This document shows positions 9,058 through 19,655 of a DNA stretch of 64,000 nt, in pieces. The DNA comes from Stenotrophomonas nematodicola. Lineage in GTDB: Bacteria; Pseudomonadota; Gammaproteobacteria; Xanthomonadales; Xanthomonadaceae. The stretch is from positions 1 to 64,000 of the forward strand of contig NZ_WIAY01000008.1 of the NCBI RefSeq assembly GCF_009467805.1, written 5' to 3'. A model generated the notes under the pieces. That model was not told where the DNA came from. It ran no database searches and saw nothing but the letters and a program-made list of their open reading frames with translations. The translations under genes were made by a program, and so were the position numbers. The stretch's first letter is position 1, and every line of letters begins with the position of its first letter.

Positions 9058-9088
9058 GGGCGGATGCGACGGCATCCGCCCTTTTTTT
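9058..9088 (+). terminator. Rho-independent terminator
   Basis: A perfect 10-bp stem (GGGCGGATGC / GCATCCGCCC) with a 4-base GACG loop is followed directly by seven T residues. It closes the pyrE / secreted-protein transcript and insulates the kdp operon. Confidence 0.92.
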
Positions 9089-9307
9089 ATGCACTCTTTA
9101 CGCGCTGCCCGCCTGGGGGGCGTGGAGCGTTTACGCCCTGGAGGACCACCATGCTCGCCTGACGTGGAGTGGTTCCACCTGGACGTCCCATGAGCCTGTA
9201 TCCGATTGTGTTCCCCGCCGCGAGCGCCGACCGGCGCCGATCGCGTGCGCGTGCTGCCGGTGCACCCCGCACCGCGCCCTCCCTTTCCCCCCTCTGAGGC
9301 CACGACC

Positions 9308-9400
9308 ATGCCTGCCTGGCTTTCCCTGGTGTGCGGCGTGCTGGTGCTCGTCGCCGCCGCCTACCTGCTGTATGTCGTGCTTCGGCCCGAAGCGTTCTGA
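9308..9400 (+). CDS. kdpF: KdpF, small subunit of the Kdp potassium pump
   Basis: This 30-residue single-span membrane peptide starts MPAWLSLVCGVLVLVAAAYL and ends LRPEAF, the hallmark of KdpF (hydrophobic helix, then L-x-PE-x-F). KdpF stabilises the KdpABC complex in the inner membrane. It lies 12 bases before kdpA and is preceded by a modest ribosome-binding site. Genes this short are often missed; the position and C-terminal motif make the call firm. Confidence 0.88.
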   Translation: MPAWLSLVCGVLVLVAAAYLLYVVLRPEAF

Positions 9401-9412
9401 CCGGAGCCGATC

Positions 9413-11131
9413 ATGACCGAGATCCTGTTGATCCTGCTGGCCAGCATCGCGCTGGCCTTCCCGCTCGGGCTGTACCTGGCCCGGGTGATGCGTGGCGCGC
9501 CGATGCGCGGCGACGCCGTATTCGCGTGGGTGGAGAAACCGCTGTACCGGCTGCTCGGGGTGAACCCCGCGCGCGGCATGTCCTGGCGCGGGTACGTGGG
9601 CGCGTTCCTGCTGAGCAACGTGGTCATCGCCGCGCTGGTGCAGACCGTGTTCATGACCCAGGCCTGGCTGCCGTTCAATCCCGACCAGATTCCCAACATG
9701 CGCTGGGACACGGCGCTGCACACGATGGTGTCGTTCCTGACCAACACCAACCAGCAGCACTATTCGGGCCAGGCGCAGCTGTCCTACTTCGCGCAGATGA
9801 CCGCGATCACCGGCCTGCAGGTGGTGACCCCGATGATGGGGCTGGCCCTGGCGGTGGCTACCCTGCGTGCGCTGTTCGGCGCCCGCCCGGACGAGGTGGA
9901 TGCGCAACAGGCGGCCCAGCTCAGTGGCGACCGCCGCGTGGACGTGGGCAACTACTACGCCGACGTGGTGCGTGCATGCGTGCGCTTCATGCTGCCGCTG
10001 TGCCTGCTTTGGGCGGTGCTGCTGACCAGCCAGGGCGTACCGTCCACGCTGGCCGGCGGCCCACAGGCCACGCCGATCGATGCAGCGTCGGGCATGGACT
10101 CGCAGAAGCTGCCGCTGGGCCCGGTCGCGGCGATGGTTGCGGCCAAACAGCTCGGTGCCAATGGCGGTGGCTGGTATGGTCCCAACAGCAGCATGCCGTA
10201 TGAAAACCCGACCCCGCTGTCCAATGCGCTCGAACTGATCGGCATCCTGCTGATCCCGATCAGCGTGATTTTCATGCTGGGCGCGTTCACCGGGCGCCGG
10301 CGCCTGGCCGGGCTGGTGTTCGGTTGCATGCTGGCGATGTCCAGCCTGTCGGTGGCGGCCACGGTGTGGCTGGAAGGCCATTCGGCGACCGCCGCCAGCC
10401 CGCTGCTGATGGAAGGCAAAGAAGTGCGCTTCGGCGCTGATGGAACCGCCTTGTGGGCCGCAGTGACCACCCAGGTCTCCAACGGCTCGGTCAACGGCAT
10501 GCACGACTCGCTCAGCCCGCTGGCCGGCGCCGTGCCGATGGTCAACATGCTGATCAGCGCCATCTGGGGCGGCATCGGCTGCGGCCTGCAGCAGTTCCTG
10601 GTGTACCTGCTGCTGGGCGTGTTCCTGGCCGGCCTGATGACCGGGCGCACCCCGGAACTGTTCGGACGCAAGCTGGAAACGCCGCAGATCCGCCTGCTCG
10701 CCCTGCTGGTGCTGCTGCAGCCGATCACGCTGCTGACCCTGACCGCGGTGACGCTGGCGATCCCTTCGATCACCGGCACCTCCAATCCAGGCTTCCACGG
10801 CATCAGCCAGGTGTTCTATGAGTACACCTCGGCATATGCCAACAACGGTTCGGGCTTCGAGGGGCTGGGCGATGCGACGGTGTGGTGGAACCTGAGCTGC
10901 ACGCTGGTGCTGCTGCTGGGCCGCTACCCGGTGCTGGTGATTCCGCTGATCGTGGCCGCGCAGCTGGCCGCCAAGCGCCGTGCTCCCGAATCGGCCGGCA
11001 CGTTGCAGATCGAAACCCCGACGTTCGCGCTGACCCTGATCGCGCTGATCGCCATCCTGACCGTACTGCAGTTCATGCCGGCGCTGGTCCTTGGCCCGGT
11101 GGCCGACCACCTGTCGCTGACGCTGCACTGA
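9413..11131 (+). CDS. kdpA: Potassium-transporting ATPase, K+-channel subunit A
   Basis: This subunit binds and translocates K+ in the high-affinity KdpFABC pump. The 572-residue protein has about ten membrane segments and the selectivity-filter-like glycine stretches expected of KdpA ([43 protein letters not shown]). Length fits the family (~560-600). It is the second gene of kdpFABCDE; kdpB starts 11 bases after its stop. Confidence 0.97.
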   Translation: MTEILLILLASIALAFPLGLYLARVMRGAPMRGDAVFAWVEKPLYRLLGVNPARGMSWRGYVGAFLLSNVVIAALVQTVFMTQAWLPFNPDQIPNMRWDTALHTMVSFLTNTNQQHYSGQAQLSYFAQMTAITGLQVVTPMMGLALAVATLRALFGARPDEVDAQQAAQLSGDRRVDVGNYYADVVRACVRFMLPLCLLWAVLLTSQGVPSTLAGGPQATPIDAASGMDSQKLPLGPVAAMVAAKQLGANGGGWYGPNSSMPYENPTPLSNALELIGILLIPISVIFMLGAFTGRRRLAGLVFGCMLAMSSLSVAATVWLEGHSATAASPLLMEGKEVRFGADGTALWAAVTTQVSNGSVNGMHDSLSPLAGAVPMVNMLISAIWGGIGCGLQQFLVYLLLGVFLAGLMTGRTPELFGRKLETPQIRLLALLVLLQPITLLTLTAVTLAIPSITGTSNPGFHGISQVFYEYTSAYANNGSGFEGLGDATVWWNLSCTLVLLLGRYPVLVIPLIVAAQLAAKRRAPESAGTLQIETPTFALTLIALIAILTVLQFMPALVLGPVADHLSLTLH

Positions 11132-11142
11132 GACATGACCCC

Positions 11143-13194
11143 ATGAGTACCTATCCGTTGAATGCTTCCACCCACCGCCACCCGCGCCTGCTCGACGGCG
11201 CCGGCTGGCGGCGCGCCCTGCGCGATGCGGTCATCAAGCTCTCGCCCCGGCACCTGCTGCACAGCCCGGTGATGGCCGTGGTGATGGTCGGCACCGTGGT
11301 CAGCCTGCTGGTGACCCTGACCGGCAACGCGCCGCTGGGCTTCGGCCTGGCGGTCACCGGCATCCTGCTGCTGACCGTGCTGTTCGGCAACTTCGCCGAG
11401 GCCGTCGCCGAGGCGCGCGGCCGTGGCCAGGCCGCATCGCTGCGCCGTGCCCGCCAGGACCTGACCGCGCGGCGCCTGGCCGCCGCGCATGCCGGTGCGG
11501 CCGAAACGCATGTCCCGGCCGCCGAGCTGCGTCCCGGCGACCATGTGATCGTCAGCTCTGGTGAACTGGTGCCGGCCGATGGCGAGATCGTGCAGGGGCT
11601 GGCCACCATCAACGAAGCGGCCGTGACCGGCGAATCGGCGCCGGTGCTGCGCGAGGCCGGCACCGACCGCAGCGGCGTGATCGGCGGCACCAAGGTGCTG
11701 TCCGACCAGATCGTGGTGCGCATCACCGCCGAGCCCGGCCACAGCTTCCTGGACCGCATGATCGCGCTGGTCGAAGGCGCCAACCGCCAGAAGACCCCCA
11801 ACGAGATCGCGCTGACCCTGCTGCTGGCGGCGATGACGCTGACGTTCCTGGTGGTGGTGGCGACCCTGCCGGCGATCGGTGCGTTCGTTGGCGTGAAGGT
11901 CGACCCGCTGCTGCTGATCGCGCTGCTGGTGTGCCTTATCCCCACCACCATCGGCGGGCTGCTGCCGGCCATCGGCATCGCCGGCATGAACCGTGCGCTG
12001 GCGGCCAATGTGCTGGCCAAGTCCGGCAAGGCGGTCGAAGTGGCCGGTGACGTGGACGTGCTGCTGCTGGACAAGACCGGCACCATCACCCACGGCGACC
12101 GCCAGGCCACCCACTTCCATGCGCTGGCCGGCATCGATGCGTCCCAACTGCGCGAGGCCGCGTTGCTGTCCTCGCTGGCCGACCCGACCCCGGAAGGCAA
12201 ATCGGTCGTGCGCCTGGCACGCGAACAGGGCTGCACCACGGCCGAGCCGGCCCAGGCGCAGTACCTGGCCTTCACCGCGCAGACCCGCATGTCCGGCGTG
12301 GACCTGGACGGCGGCCGGCGTATCCGCAAGGGCGCTGCCGATGCGATCACCGCCTACGTGCGCGAGCTTGGCGGCACGGTGCCGGCTGAACTGCCCGGAC
12401 GCGTGGAACAGGTGGCGCGCAACGGCGCCACCCCGCTGGTGGTGTGCGAAGGGCGGCACGTGCTGGGCGTGATCGAGCTGTCGGACGTGGTCAAGCACGG
12501 CATGCGCGAAAAGTTCGCCCAACTTCGTGCGATGGGCATCCGCACGGTGATGATCACCGGTGACAACCCGCTCACCGCCGCAGCGATTGCGGCCGAAGCC
12601 GGCGTCGACGACTACATCGCCGAGGCCCGCCCCGAGGACAAGCTGGCGCGCATCCGTGCCGAGCAGGCCGGCGGACGGCTGGTGGCGATGGTCGGCGATG
12701 GCACCAACGACGCCCCCGCGCTGGCCCAGGCCGACATCGGCCTGGCGATGAACTCGGGCACGCAGGCCGCCAAAGAGGCCGGCAACATGGTCGACCTCGA
12801 TTCGGACCCGGCCAAGCTGCTGGCGGTGGTGGAAGTGGGCAAGCAGCAGCTGATCACGCGCGGCGCGCTGACCACCTTCTCGCTGGCCAACGATGTGTCC
12901 AAGTACTTCGCGATCCTGCCGGCGCTGTTCGCCGCAACGCTGCCGGCAATGGCCACGTTGAACGTGATGCACCTGTCCAGCCCGCGCAACGCGGTGCTGG
13001 CGGCGCTGATCTTCAACGCGCTGGTGATCCCCGCGCTGATTCCGCTGGCCCTGCGCGGCGTGCGCTTCCGCCCGGCCACGGCGACCACGCTGCTGCGCCG
13101 GAACATGCTGGTGTATGGGCTGGGCGGCGTGCTGCTGCCGTTCGCGGCCATCAAGTTGATCGACCTCCTCCTCGTCTCGGTATTCGGCGTATGA
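11143..13194 (+). CDS. kdpB: Potassium-transporting P-type ATPase subunit B
   Basis: This is the catalytic, ATP-hydrolysing subunit of the Kdp pump (683 residues, type IA P-type ATPase). Visible motifs include the TGES loop ([12 protein letters not shown]), the phosphorylation site DKTGTITHG, and the hinge [21 protein letters not shown]. The start at MSTYPLN follows a short gap after kdpA. The stop overlaps the kdpC start by 4 bases (ATGA), which points to translational coupling. Confidence 0.97.
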   Translation: MSTYPLNASTHRHPRLLDGAGWRRALRDAVIKLSPRHLLHSPVMAVVMVGTVVSLLVTLTGNAPLGFGLAVTGILLLTVLFGNFAEAVAEARGRGQAASLRRARQDLTARRLAAAHAGAAETHVPAAELRPGDHVIVSSGELVPADGEIVQGLATINEAAVTGESAPVLREAGTDRSGVIGGTKVLSDQIVVRITAEPGHSFLDRMIALVEGANRQKTPNEIALTLLLAAMTLTFLVVVATLPAIGAFVGVKVDPLLLIALLVCLIPTTIGGLLPAIGIAGMNRALAANVLAKSGKAVEVAGDVDVLLLDKTGTITHGDRQATHFHALAGIDASQLREAALLSSLADPTPEGKSVVRLAREQGCTTAEPAQAQYLAFTAQTRMSGVDLDGGRRIRKGAADAITAYVRELGGTVPAELPGRVEQVARNGATPLVVCEGRHVLGVIELSDVVKHGMREKFAQLRAMGIRTVMITGDNPLTAAAIAAEAGVDDYIAEARPEDKLARIRAEQAGGRLVAMVGDGTNDAPALAQADIGLAMNSGTQAAKEAGNMVDLDSDPAKLLAVVEVGKQQLITRGALTTFSLANDVSKYFAILPALFAATLPAMATLNVMHLSSPRNAVLAALIFNALVIPALIPLALRGVRFRPATATTLLRRNMLVYGLGGVLLPFAAIKLIDLLLVSVFGV

Positions 13195-13841
13195 ACCGCT
13201 CGCTCGCTTCGTCCCTCTCTCCCGCGTCGCCGTCCCGCGCGACCGCCACCTCCACCCTGCAGCAGGACGGCGCGTGGCGTCCGGCGATCGTGCTGGGCCT
13301 GGGCAGCCTGCTGCTGCTCGGGCTGGCCTACGCGGTGGCCGCCACCAGCGCCAGCCGGCTGCTGTTCCCGGCGCAGGCCGATGGCAGCCTGCTGCTTCGC
13401 GATGGCCAGGTGCGCGGCTCGCAGCTGATCGCCCAGCCGTTCGTGGGCGACGGCTACTTCCAGGCGCGCCCCTCGGCAGCCAATTACGACCCGATGGCCG
13501 CCGCGGGCAGCAACCTGGCGCGCAGCAACCCGGCCCTGGAGGAACGCGTGCACGAGGCGACCCAGGCCGTCGCCCTGCGCGAAGGCATCACCGTGGCCCA
13601 GGTGCCAGGCGATCTGGTGACCCAGTCCGGCGCGGGCATGGACCCGGAGCTGTCGCCGGCGGCTGCCGCCGTACAGGTGGCACGCGTGGCACGCAGCCGC
13701 GGCCTGCCCCTCGACCAGGTGCAGGCGCTGGTGAAGGCCCATACCCAAGGCCCGCAGTGGGGCGTGTTCGGGCAGCCGCGGGTCAACGTGATGACCTTGA
13801 ACGCAGCGCTGGATGCGCAGCCGCCGCGCGGCACGCCTTGA
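13191..13841 (+). CDS. kdpC: Potassium-transporting ATPase subunit C
   Basis: This accessory subunit of the Kdp pump has 216 residues with a single N-terminal membrane segment ([19 protein letters not shown]) and a periplasmic domain. The diagnostic stretches are [27 protein letters not shown] and the C-terminal [10 protein letters not shown]. It overlaps kdpB by 4 bases; kdpD follows after 37 bases. Confidence 0.95.
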   Translation: MNRSLASSLSPASPSRATATSTLQQDGAWRPAIVLGLGSLLLLGLAYAVAATSASRLLFPAQADGSLLLRDGQVRGSQLIAQPFVGDGYFQARPSAANYDPMAAAGSNLARSNPALEERVHEATQAVALREGITVAQVPGDLVTQSGAGMDPELSPAAAAVQVARVARSRGLPLDQVQALVKAHTQGPQWGVFGQPRVNVMTLNAALDAQPPRGTP

Positions 13842-13878
13842 TGCGCTGCGTACCGTTGCAGGCGCACAATCGCCACCC

Positions 13879-16539
13879 ATGAGCGACTCCCGTACCCGCC
13901 AGGCCGATGCCCTGGTCGAAGGCCTGCAACGCGAAGCCGGCGGCAAACTCACCGTGTTCCTGGGTGCCGCGCCCGGCGTGGGCAAGACGTTCAGCATGCT
14001 CAGCCGCGCGCACGAACAGTTGCGTCGCGGCGTGGACGTGGTGATCGGGCTGGTGGAAACCCACGGGCGCGCCGAGACCTCGGCGCTGCTGGACGGGCTG
14101 CCGCAGGTGCCGCTGAGGCAGTGCGAATACCAGCACGTCGCGCTGCTGGAGATGGACCTGGATGCGATCCTCGCGCGCCGTCCGGCGCTGGTGCTGGTGG
14201 ACGAGCTTGCCCACCGCAACGCGCCGGGCAGCCGCCACGAACGGCGCTGGCAGGACGTGATGGAACTGCTGGAAGCGGGCATCGACGTCTGGACCACGGT
14301 CAACATCCAGCATCTGGAAAGCCTCAACGACGTGGTCATGCGCATCACCGGCGTGCGGGTCGGCGAGACCGTTCCCGATGCGGTGCTGGACCGCCTGCAT
14401 GACATCGTGCTGGTGGACCTGCCGCCGCGCGAGCTGATCGAGCGCCTGCAGCAGGGCAAGGTGTACGTGCCCGAACAGGCGGCGCAGGCACTGCAGGCTT
14501 TCTTCTCTCCGGCCAACCTGACCGCATTGCGCGAGCTGGCCATGCAGGAGGCGGCCGACCGGGTCGACAGCAGCCTGCGCGAGACCCGCGCCGCGCGCGG
14601 CGAAGGCAACCTGCCGCTGCGTCGCCGCGTGCTGGTGGCAATCGATGGCGGCGGCCAGAGCGAGTACCTGGTGCGGGTCGGGCGACGCATCGCCGAGCGC
14701 CGCGATGCGCCCTGGACGGTAGTGACCGTACAGGGCCGCCGCCAGGATGAGGAGACGCGGCGCGAAATCGATGCCGCGTTCGCGCTCGCGCGCCGGCTGG
14801 GAGGCGAGGCCGAGCTGCTGCACGGCAACAGCATTGCCGATGCGCTGCTCGACCATGCCGCGCACAACAGCGTGTCCACCCTGGTGCTGGGCCGCACCCG
14901 CGAGCGGCCGGTGGCACGGATGCTCAACCGCACCCTCACCCAGCAGTTGATCCAGCGCGGCGCGCATTACGAGATCACCATCATCGGCACGCCGCAGGCC
15001 CGTGCCCGCGCACGCCGCTCCGGGCTGGCCATCGCCAACCGCAGCGCCGGCCAGGACATGCTGCTGGCGGTGGGCGCCACCACGCTGGCGTGCCTGGTGG
15101 CGCTGTTCGCCGAGCGCTGGGTGGGCCTGTATGACCTGTCGATGGTGTTCATCGTGGCGGTGGTGATGGTGGCCGCGCGCAGCCGCACCAGTGCAGCAGT
15201 GATCGCCGCGGCGCTGTGTTTCCTGGCGTACAACTTCTTCTTCATCGCCCCGCGCTTCACGTTCGCCATCAGCGCGCGACAGGGCGTGATCACCGTCTTC
15301 CTGTTCCTTGCCGCCGCGCTGGTCGCCGGCCGCCTGGCCTCGCGCCTGCGCATGCAGGTCGTGGCGTTGCGCGCGGCCAACCGGCATGCCCATGCGCGGC
15401 AGGCGCTGGGACGCGAGCTGACCCGCGCACCGAGCAACGAGCAGGTTGCCCAGGCCGGCCGGGAAGCGCTGGAGCAGGCCCTGGATGCGCCGGCGTGGCT
15501 GCGCATCGGCCAGGACACCAGCACCAGTGGCAGCGCCGCGCCCGGTGACACCGACCTGGCCGCCGCGGACTGGGCTTTCCGCCACGGACAGCCCAGCGGC
15601 CGCTTCACCAATACCCTGGCCGGCGCGGAGTGGTGGTTCCTGCCGCTGCTGGATGGCGAGGACCGCGCGATTGGCGTGGCCGGCATGCGTTTTCCGCGCA
15701 CCACCGCGCGGCTGGCGCCCGAGCAACGCCAGCTGGCGGCGGCGATGGTGGACGACATCGCCCAGGCAGCGCTGCGCACGCAGCTGGTGGCCGACCTGGA
15801 AACCGCGCATGTCAGCAACGAGACCGAGCGCCTGCGCTCGGCGCTGCTGTCGTCGGTATCCCATGACCTGCGCTCGCCACTGGCCGCGATGATCGGCTCG
15901 GCCGACAGTCTCTCCAGCTATGCCGACGCGATGGACGCCACCGACCGCCGCGCGCTGCTGGACACCATCCTGATCGAAGGCGAGCGGCTGGACCGGTACA
16001 TCCAGAACCTTCTGGACATGACCCGGCTCGGCCACGATGGCCTGAAGATCAATCGCGACTGGATCGGCGTGGATGAACTGGTCGGCTCGGCCGCACGCCG
16101 CCTGCAGCGCTACCAGCCCGAGGTGCAGCTGAAACTGGACATTCCCGCCACGCTCGCGCCGATCTGGGTACATCCGGCGCTGGTTGAGCAGGCGGTGTTC
16201 AACGTGATGGAAAACGCGGCCAAGTTCTCCCCGCCCGGTGCGGCGGTGGAGGTGCAGGCACGGCTGGTGGAGGGCGAGCTGCGCATCGATGTGCTCGATG
16301 CCGGACCGGGCATTCCCGACGAGGAACGCGCGCGCATCTTCGACATGTTCTACAGCGTGGAACGCGGCGACCGGGGGCGCCACGGCACCGGGCTGGGCCT
16401 GACCATCTGCCAGGGCATGATCGGCGCGCATGGTGGGAGCGTGCAGGCGCTGCCGGGGCGCGATGGACGCGGTACCCTGATCCGCATCACGCTGCCGCTG
16501 CTGCAACCTCACCCTGCCGATGACAACGACGACTCCTGA
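13879..16539 (+). CDS. kdpD: Osmosensitive K+ channel sensor histidine kinase
   Basis: This membrane sensor controls kdp expression in response to K+ limitation or turgor. The 886-residue protein has, in order, an N-terminal KdpD domain with a Walker A (GAAPGVGKTF), a USP-like domain (about 245-375, ending near GRTRERP), four transmembrane segments, a GAF-like segment, the H-box SSVSHDLRSPLAAM, and the ATPase domain with N, G1 (DAGPGI) and G2 (HGTGLGL) boxes. The start MSDSRTRQ was preferred to an in-frame ATG 66 bases upstream that lies inside kdpC. Confidence 0.95.
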   Translation: MSDSRTRQADALVEGLQREAGGKLTVFLGAAPGVGKTFSMLSRAHEQLRRGVDVVIGLVETHGRAETSALLDGLPQVPLRQCEYQHVALLEMDLDAILARRPALVLVDELAHRNAPGSRHERRWQDVMELLEAGIDVWTTVNIQHLESLNDVVMRITGVRVGETVPDAVLDRLHDIVLVDLPPRELIERLQQGKVYVPEQAAQALQAFFSPANLTALRELAMQEAADRVDSSLRETRAARGEGNLPLRRRVLVAIDGGGQSEYLVRVGRRIAERRDAPWTVVTVQGRRQDEETRREIDAAFALARRLGGEAELLHGNSIADALLDHAAHNSVSTLVLGRTRERPVARMLNRTLTQQLIQRGAHYEITIIGTPQARARARRSGLAIANRSAGQDMLLAVGATTLACLVALFAERWVGLYDLSMVFIVAVVMVAARSRTSAAVIAAALCFLAYNFFFIAPRFTFAISARQGVITVFLFLAAALVAGRLASRLRMQVVALRAANRHAHARQALGRELTRAPSNEQVAQAGREALEQALDAPAWLRIGQDTSTSGSAAPGDTDLAAADWAFRHGQPSGRFTNTLAGAEWWFLPLLDGEDRAIGVAGMRFPRTTARLAPEQRQLAAAMVDDIAQAALRTQLVADLETAHVSNETERLRSALLSSVSHDLRSPLAAMIGSADSLSSYADAMDATDRRALLDTILIEGERLDRYIQNLLDMTRLGHDGLKINRDWIGVDELVGSAARRLQRYQPEVQLKLDIPATLAPIWVHPALVEQAVFNVMENAAKFSPPGAAVEVQARLVEGELRIDVLDAGPGIPDEERARIFDMFYSVERGDRGRHGTGLGLTICQGMIGAHGGSVQALPGRDGRGTLIRITLPLLQPHPADDNDDS

Positions 16540-17239
16540 CCCCTCTTCCGGCGTGCCGCCCGCACGTGTGCTGGTGATCGACGACGAAGCGCAGATCCGC
16601 CGCTTCCTCGACATCAGCCTGCGCGCTCAAGGGTATGTGGTCCAGCAGGCCGCGACCGGCCAGGATGGGCTGGCGTTGCTGGCCACCGGCGGCAGCGACC
16701 TGGTGATCCTGGACATCGGCCTGCCGGACATGGAAGGCCACGAGGTGCTGGCCGAGCTGCGCCAGTGGAGCCAGGTGCCGGTGATCATGCTGACCGTGCG
16801 CGCCGGTGAGGCGGAGAAGGTGCGGGCGCTGGACAACGGCGCCAATGACTACGTGACCAAGCCGTTCGGCACCCAGGAGCTGATGGCCCGCGTGCGGGCA
16901 CTGCTGCGTTCGCGCACGGTATCCGGCGACGGCGCCCTCCCGCATTTCGACGACGGGCACCTGCACATCGACCTGGCGCGCCGCGAGGTGCACCTGGACG
17001 GCGTGCCGGTGGCGCTGACGCGCAAGGAATACGCGCTGCTGTCGCTGCTGCTGCGCAATGCCGGGCGCGTGGTGACCCAGCCCCAGATCCTGGCGGAGAT
17101 CTGGGGACCCACCCACCAGCACGACACGCACTACCTGCGCATTCTGGTCGGCAAGCTGCGCCACAAGCTGGGCGATTCCGCACTGGACTCGCGCTATCTG
17201 TTTACCGAACCGGGCGTGGGTCTGCGGTTCAAAGGGTGA
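16520..17239 (+). CDS. kdpE: OmpR-family response regulator KdpE
   Basis: This transcription factor is phosphorylated by KdpD and activates kdpFABC. The 239-residue protein has a receiver domain (acidic pair DDEAQ, phospho-acceptor in VILDIGLPDMEG, conserved Lys in YVTKPFG) and a C-terminal winged-helix domain (LTRKEYALLSLLLRNAGRVV). It overlaps kdpD by 20 bases, in keeping with a coupled sensor/regulator pair. The first ~14 residues are an unstructured Thr/Pro extension before the receiver fold; a shorter start is not available in frame. Confidence 0.95.
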   Translation: MTTTTPDPSSGVPPARVLVIDDEAQIRRFLDISLRAQGYVVQQAATGQDGLALLATGGSDLVILDIGLPDMEGHEVLAELRQWSQVPVIMLTVRAGEAEKVRALDNGANDYVTKPFGTQELMARVRALLRSRTVSGDGALPHFDDGHLHIDLARREVHLDGVPVALTRKEYALLSLLLRNAGRVVTQPQILAEIWGPTHQHDTHYLRILVGKLRHKLGDSALDSRYLFTEPGVGLRFKG

Positions 17240-17264
17240 TGGCCGACCACAGGTCGGGCATCAC
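17236..17264. terminator. Inverted repeat between convergent kdpE and phosphomannomutase genes
   Basis: A 13-base inverted repeat with one mismatch (GTGATGGCCGACC / GGTCGGGCATCAC, 3-base loop) begins at the kdpE stop codon. A second short stem, GTACCG / CGGTAC, lies at 17272-17292. Neither has a T-run. Their position between converging genes suggests a bidirectional 3'-end structure. Confidence 0.4.
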
Positions 17265-17297
17265 CCGGCAGGTACCGACCGCCGGCCGGTACACCGT

Positions 17298-19640
17298 CTA
17301 GAAACCCAGCTCCACACCCGGCAGCAGCGGCTGCAGCTGGGCGCGGAACAGGGCCTTGATCCGCTCCAGCGCCGCCTCGTCGTCGGCCTCGAAACGCAGC
17401 ACCAGCACCGGCGTGGTGTTGGATGCGCGCACCAGGCCCCACCCGTCCGGGAAGTCCGCGCGCAGGCCATCGATGGTGGACAGGCGCGCACCGATGAACG
17501 GCGACTCCTCCCCCTGCGCGGCCGATACGAACAGCGACACCAGCGCATGCGGCGTGCCCGATTCGACCGGCACCTTCAGTTCCGGCGTGGACACGCTGTC
17601 GGGCAGTTCCTCGAATACCTCCGACGGCGACTCATCGCGCTGGGCCAGGATTTCCAACAGACGCGCGGCCGCATACAGGCCGTCATCGAAGCCGAACCAG
17701 CGTTCCTTGAAGAAGAAGTGCCCGCTCATCTCGCCGGCCAGTTCGGCGTCGGTCTCGCGCATTTTGGCCTTCATCAGCGAATGGCCGGTCTTCCACATCA
17801 GCGGGCTGCCGCCATTGCGCAGCACGTAGTCGGACAGCTTGCCGCTGCACTTCACGTCGTAGATCACCAGCGCACCCGGGTTGCGCATCAGCACATCGGC
17901 GGCGAACAGCATCAGCAGGCGATCTGCGTAGATGATCTTTCCTTCACGGGTGACCACGCCCAGGCGGTCGCCATCGCCATCGAAGGCCAGGCCGATGTCC
18001 GCGTCAAACCGCTTCACGGTCTGGATCAGGTCATCCAGATTGCGCGGGTCGCTCGGATCAGGGTGATGATTCGGGAAGGTGCCATCCACATCGCAGTACA
18101 GGGGAATGACGTCGGCACCGATCGCCTCCAGCAGCGGCTGGGCCAGCTCACCGGCCACACCGTTGCCGGCATCGGCCACGACTTTGAGCGGGCGGTCCAG
18201 CTGCACATCGTCGGCGATGCGCTGGATATAGTCGGCATTGACCTCGCGGGTCTGGAAACTGCCCGGCTCGGCGGCGACATGCAGCTGGCCCTCGCGGATG
18301 CGCTGGTACAGCTCGGTGATCGCATCGCCGGACAGCGTCTCGCCGCCCACCACGATCTTGAACCCGTTGTAGTCCGGCGGGTTGTGGCTGCCGGTAACCG
18401 CCACGCAGCTGCCGGCGCGCAGGTGGTAGCTGGCGAAGTACACCACCGGCGTGGGCGCCAGGCCGATGTCGATGACATCGCAACCGGCGCGGCGCAGGCC
18501 TTCGATCAGCCCGGCGGTCAGATCCGGTCCGGACAGACGGCCATCGCGGCCGACCACGATCTCGCGCAGCCCCTGTACCTGCAGCACCGAGCCGATCGCC
18601 TGGCCGATCAGCGCCGCCACCTTCGGTGTCAGGTCGCGGCCGACCACGCCACGGATGTCGTAGGCGCGGAAGATCTCCGCGGCAATGTCCTCGGCCGGTA
18701 CCTGCGGCACCGGCGGCGGCGGCGTTCCGCTGCCGGCAGCCGGGACGAGCGGCGCCTGTTCCAGGCTCTCGCGCAGCGTGGGGCCCTCGCCCTGCTCATC
18801 GGTGCCGGCAACGCGGCGTCGCGGCAGCTGCACCTTGCCCTTGCCGAGCAGCAGCAGGCCGGCCATCGCCAGCAACAGCAGCGCCACCACCCCGCTCGGG
18901 ATCGGGCCCAGGCCCATCGGGCCCGGCTCCACATCCGGCACGGCGGCGGCCAGGCGGAACCCGCTTGCGCCGATCGGCCGTGCCAACGCTTCGGCACCGC
19001 CCGCCATCTCGCTGGCGCCCTGCTCGATCACGTTGAAGGTGCCCTGGCGCAGCGCCAGGTAGCCGGCCGACGGCACCTGCACGGCATCGAAGGCGCTGGT
19101 CAGGCGCAGCAGCGGCTGGCGCACGTACACCACCGCCGGCGTCTGCTGGCCCAGCGTGACCCTGCTGGCCAGGCCCAGCCGCTGGCCGCCGGCATCGCGC
19201 ACCACGCGCAGCACGGTCTTGCCATCATCGTCGGCAAGGGCCGCTTCAAGCAGCGCCAGGCGCGAGTAGCCAAAGGCCTTCGGGTCGGCGTAGGCCGCAT
19301 CCAGGCCGGCGTCCAGCACCTGCACCTCTTCCACGCCCGGCCAGCCTTCGCGGATGGCCACGGCGCTGGCCTCGGCATCGCCGCTGGCCAGGGCCGCACC
19401 CACGCGCTCGCTCTTGAGCACCTTCTGCAGCTGCGCCGCCTGCGAGGTCAGTGCTGCCTGCAGGCCCTGCACCACGGCATCGCGCGATGCCTCCAGCGTC
19501 TGGCCCACCGAGGCCTGCCGCCACTGCCGCACACCGCTGTAGCCGAACCAGATCGCCAGCAGCACCAGCGCACCGGCCAGCAACGGTGCCGAGCGTCCGA
19601 TCGCCAACGGTGACTGTCCTTCCGCCTTCGCCTTGCTCAT
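17298..19640 (-). CDS. algC: Membrane-anchored phosphomannomutase/phosphoglucomutase (AlgC/XanA-type)
   Basis: This enzyme interconverts hexose-6- and hexose-1-phosphates for exopolysaccharide, LPS and nucleotide-sugar synthesis. The enzyme domain (about 323-780) carries the phosphoserine loop TGSHNPPDYNG (Ser418), the metal loop DGDGD (554-558) and the sugar-binding GEMSGH. Ahead of it are a transmembrane helix (about 17-38), a ~200-residue presumably periplasmic region, a second helix (about 248-266) and a Pro-rich linker. The total, 780 residues, is far longer than the ~460 of soluble AlgC; the N-terminal sensor-like module is of unknown function. dut lies 15 bases upstream, in an operon with coaBC. 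Confidence 0.9.
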   Translation of the reverse strand: MSKAKAEGQSPLAIGRSAPLLAGALVLLAIWFGYSGVRQWRQASVGQTLEASRDAVVQGLQAALTSQAAQLQKVLKSERVGAALASGDAEASAVAIREGWPGVEEVQVLDAGLDAAYADPKAFGYSRLALLEAALADDDGKTVLRVVRDAGGQRLGLASRVTLGQQTPAVVYVRQPLLRLTSAFDAVQVPSAGYLALRQGTFNVIEQGASEMAGGAEALARPIGASGFRLAAAVPDVEPGPMGLGPIPSGVVALLLLAMAGLLLLGKGKVQLPRRRVAGTDEQGEGPTLRESLEQAPLVPAAGSGTPPPPVPQVPAEDIAAEIFRAYDIRGVVGRDLTPKVAALIGQAIGSVLQVQGLREIVVGRDGRLSGPDLTAGLIEGLRRAGCDVIDIGLAPTPVVYFASYHLRAGSCVAVTGSHNPPDYNGFKIVVGGETLSGDAITELYQRIREGQLHVAAEPGSFQTREVNADYIQRIADDVQLDRPLKVVADAGNGVAGELAQPLLEAIGADVIPLYCDVDGTFPNHHPDPSDPRNLDDLIQTVKRFDADIGLAFDGDGDRLGVVTREGKIIYADRLLMLFAADVLMRNPGALVIYDVKCSGKLSDYVLRNGGSPLMWKTGHSLMKAKMRETDAELAGEMSGHFFFKERWFGFDDGLYAAARLLEILAQRDESPSEVFEELPDSVSTPELKVPVESGTPHALVSLFVSAAQGEESPFIGARLSTIDGLRADFPDGWGLVRASNTTPVLVLRFEADDEAALERIKALFRAQLQPLLPGVELGF

Positions 19641-19655
19641 GGATGCTTTCCCCTG

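Noticed and set aside
13783..16614. 943-residue minus-strand frame antisense to kdpD
   Set aside because: kdpD has every expected motif on the plus strand; the antisense product is Gln/His/Arg-rich and shows no domain.
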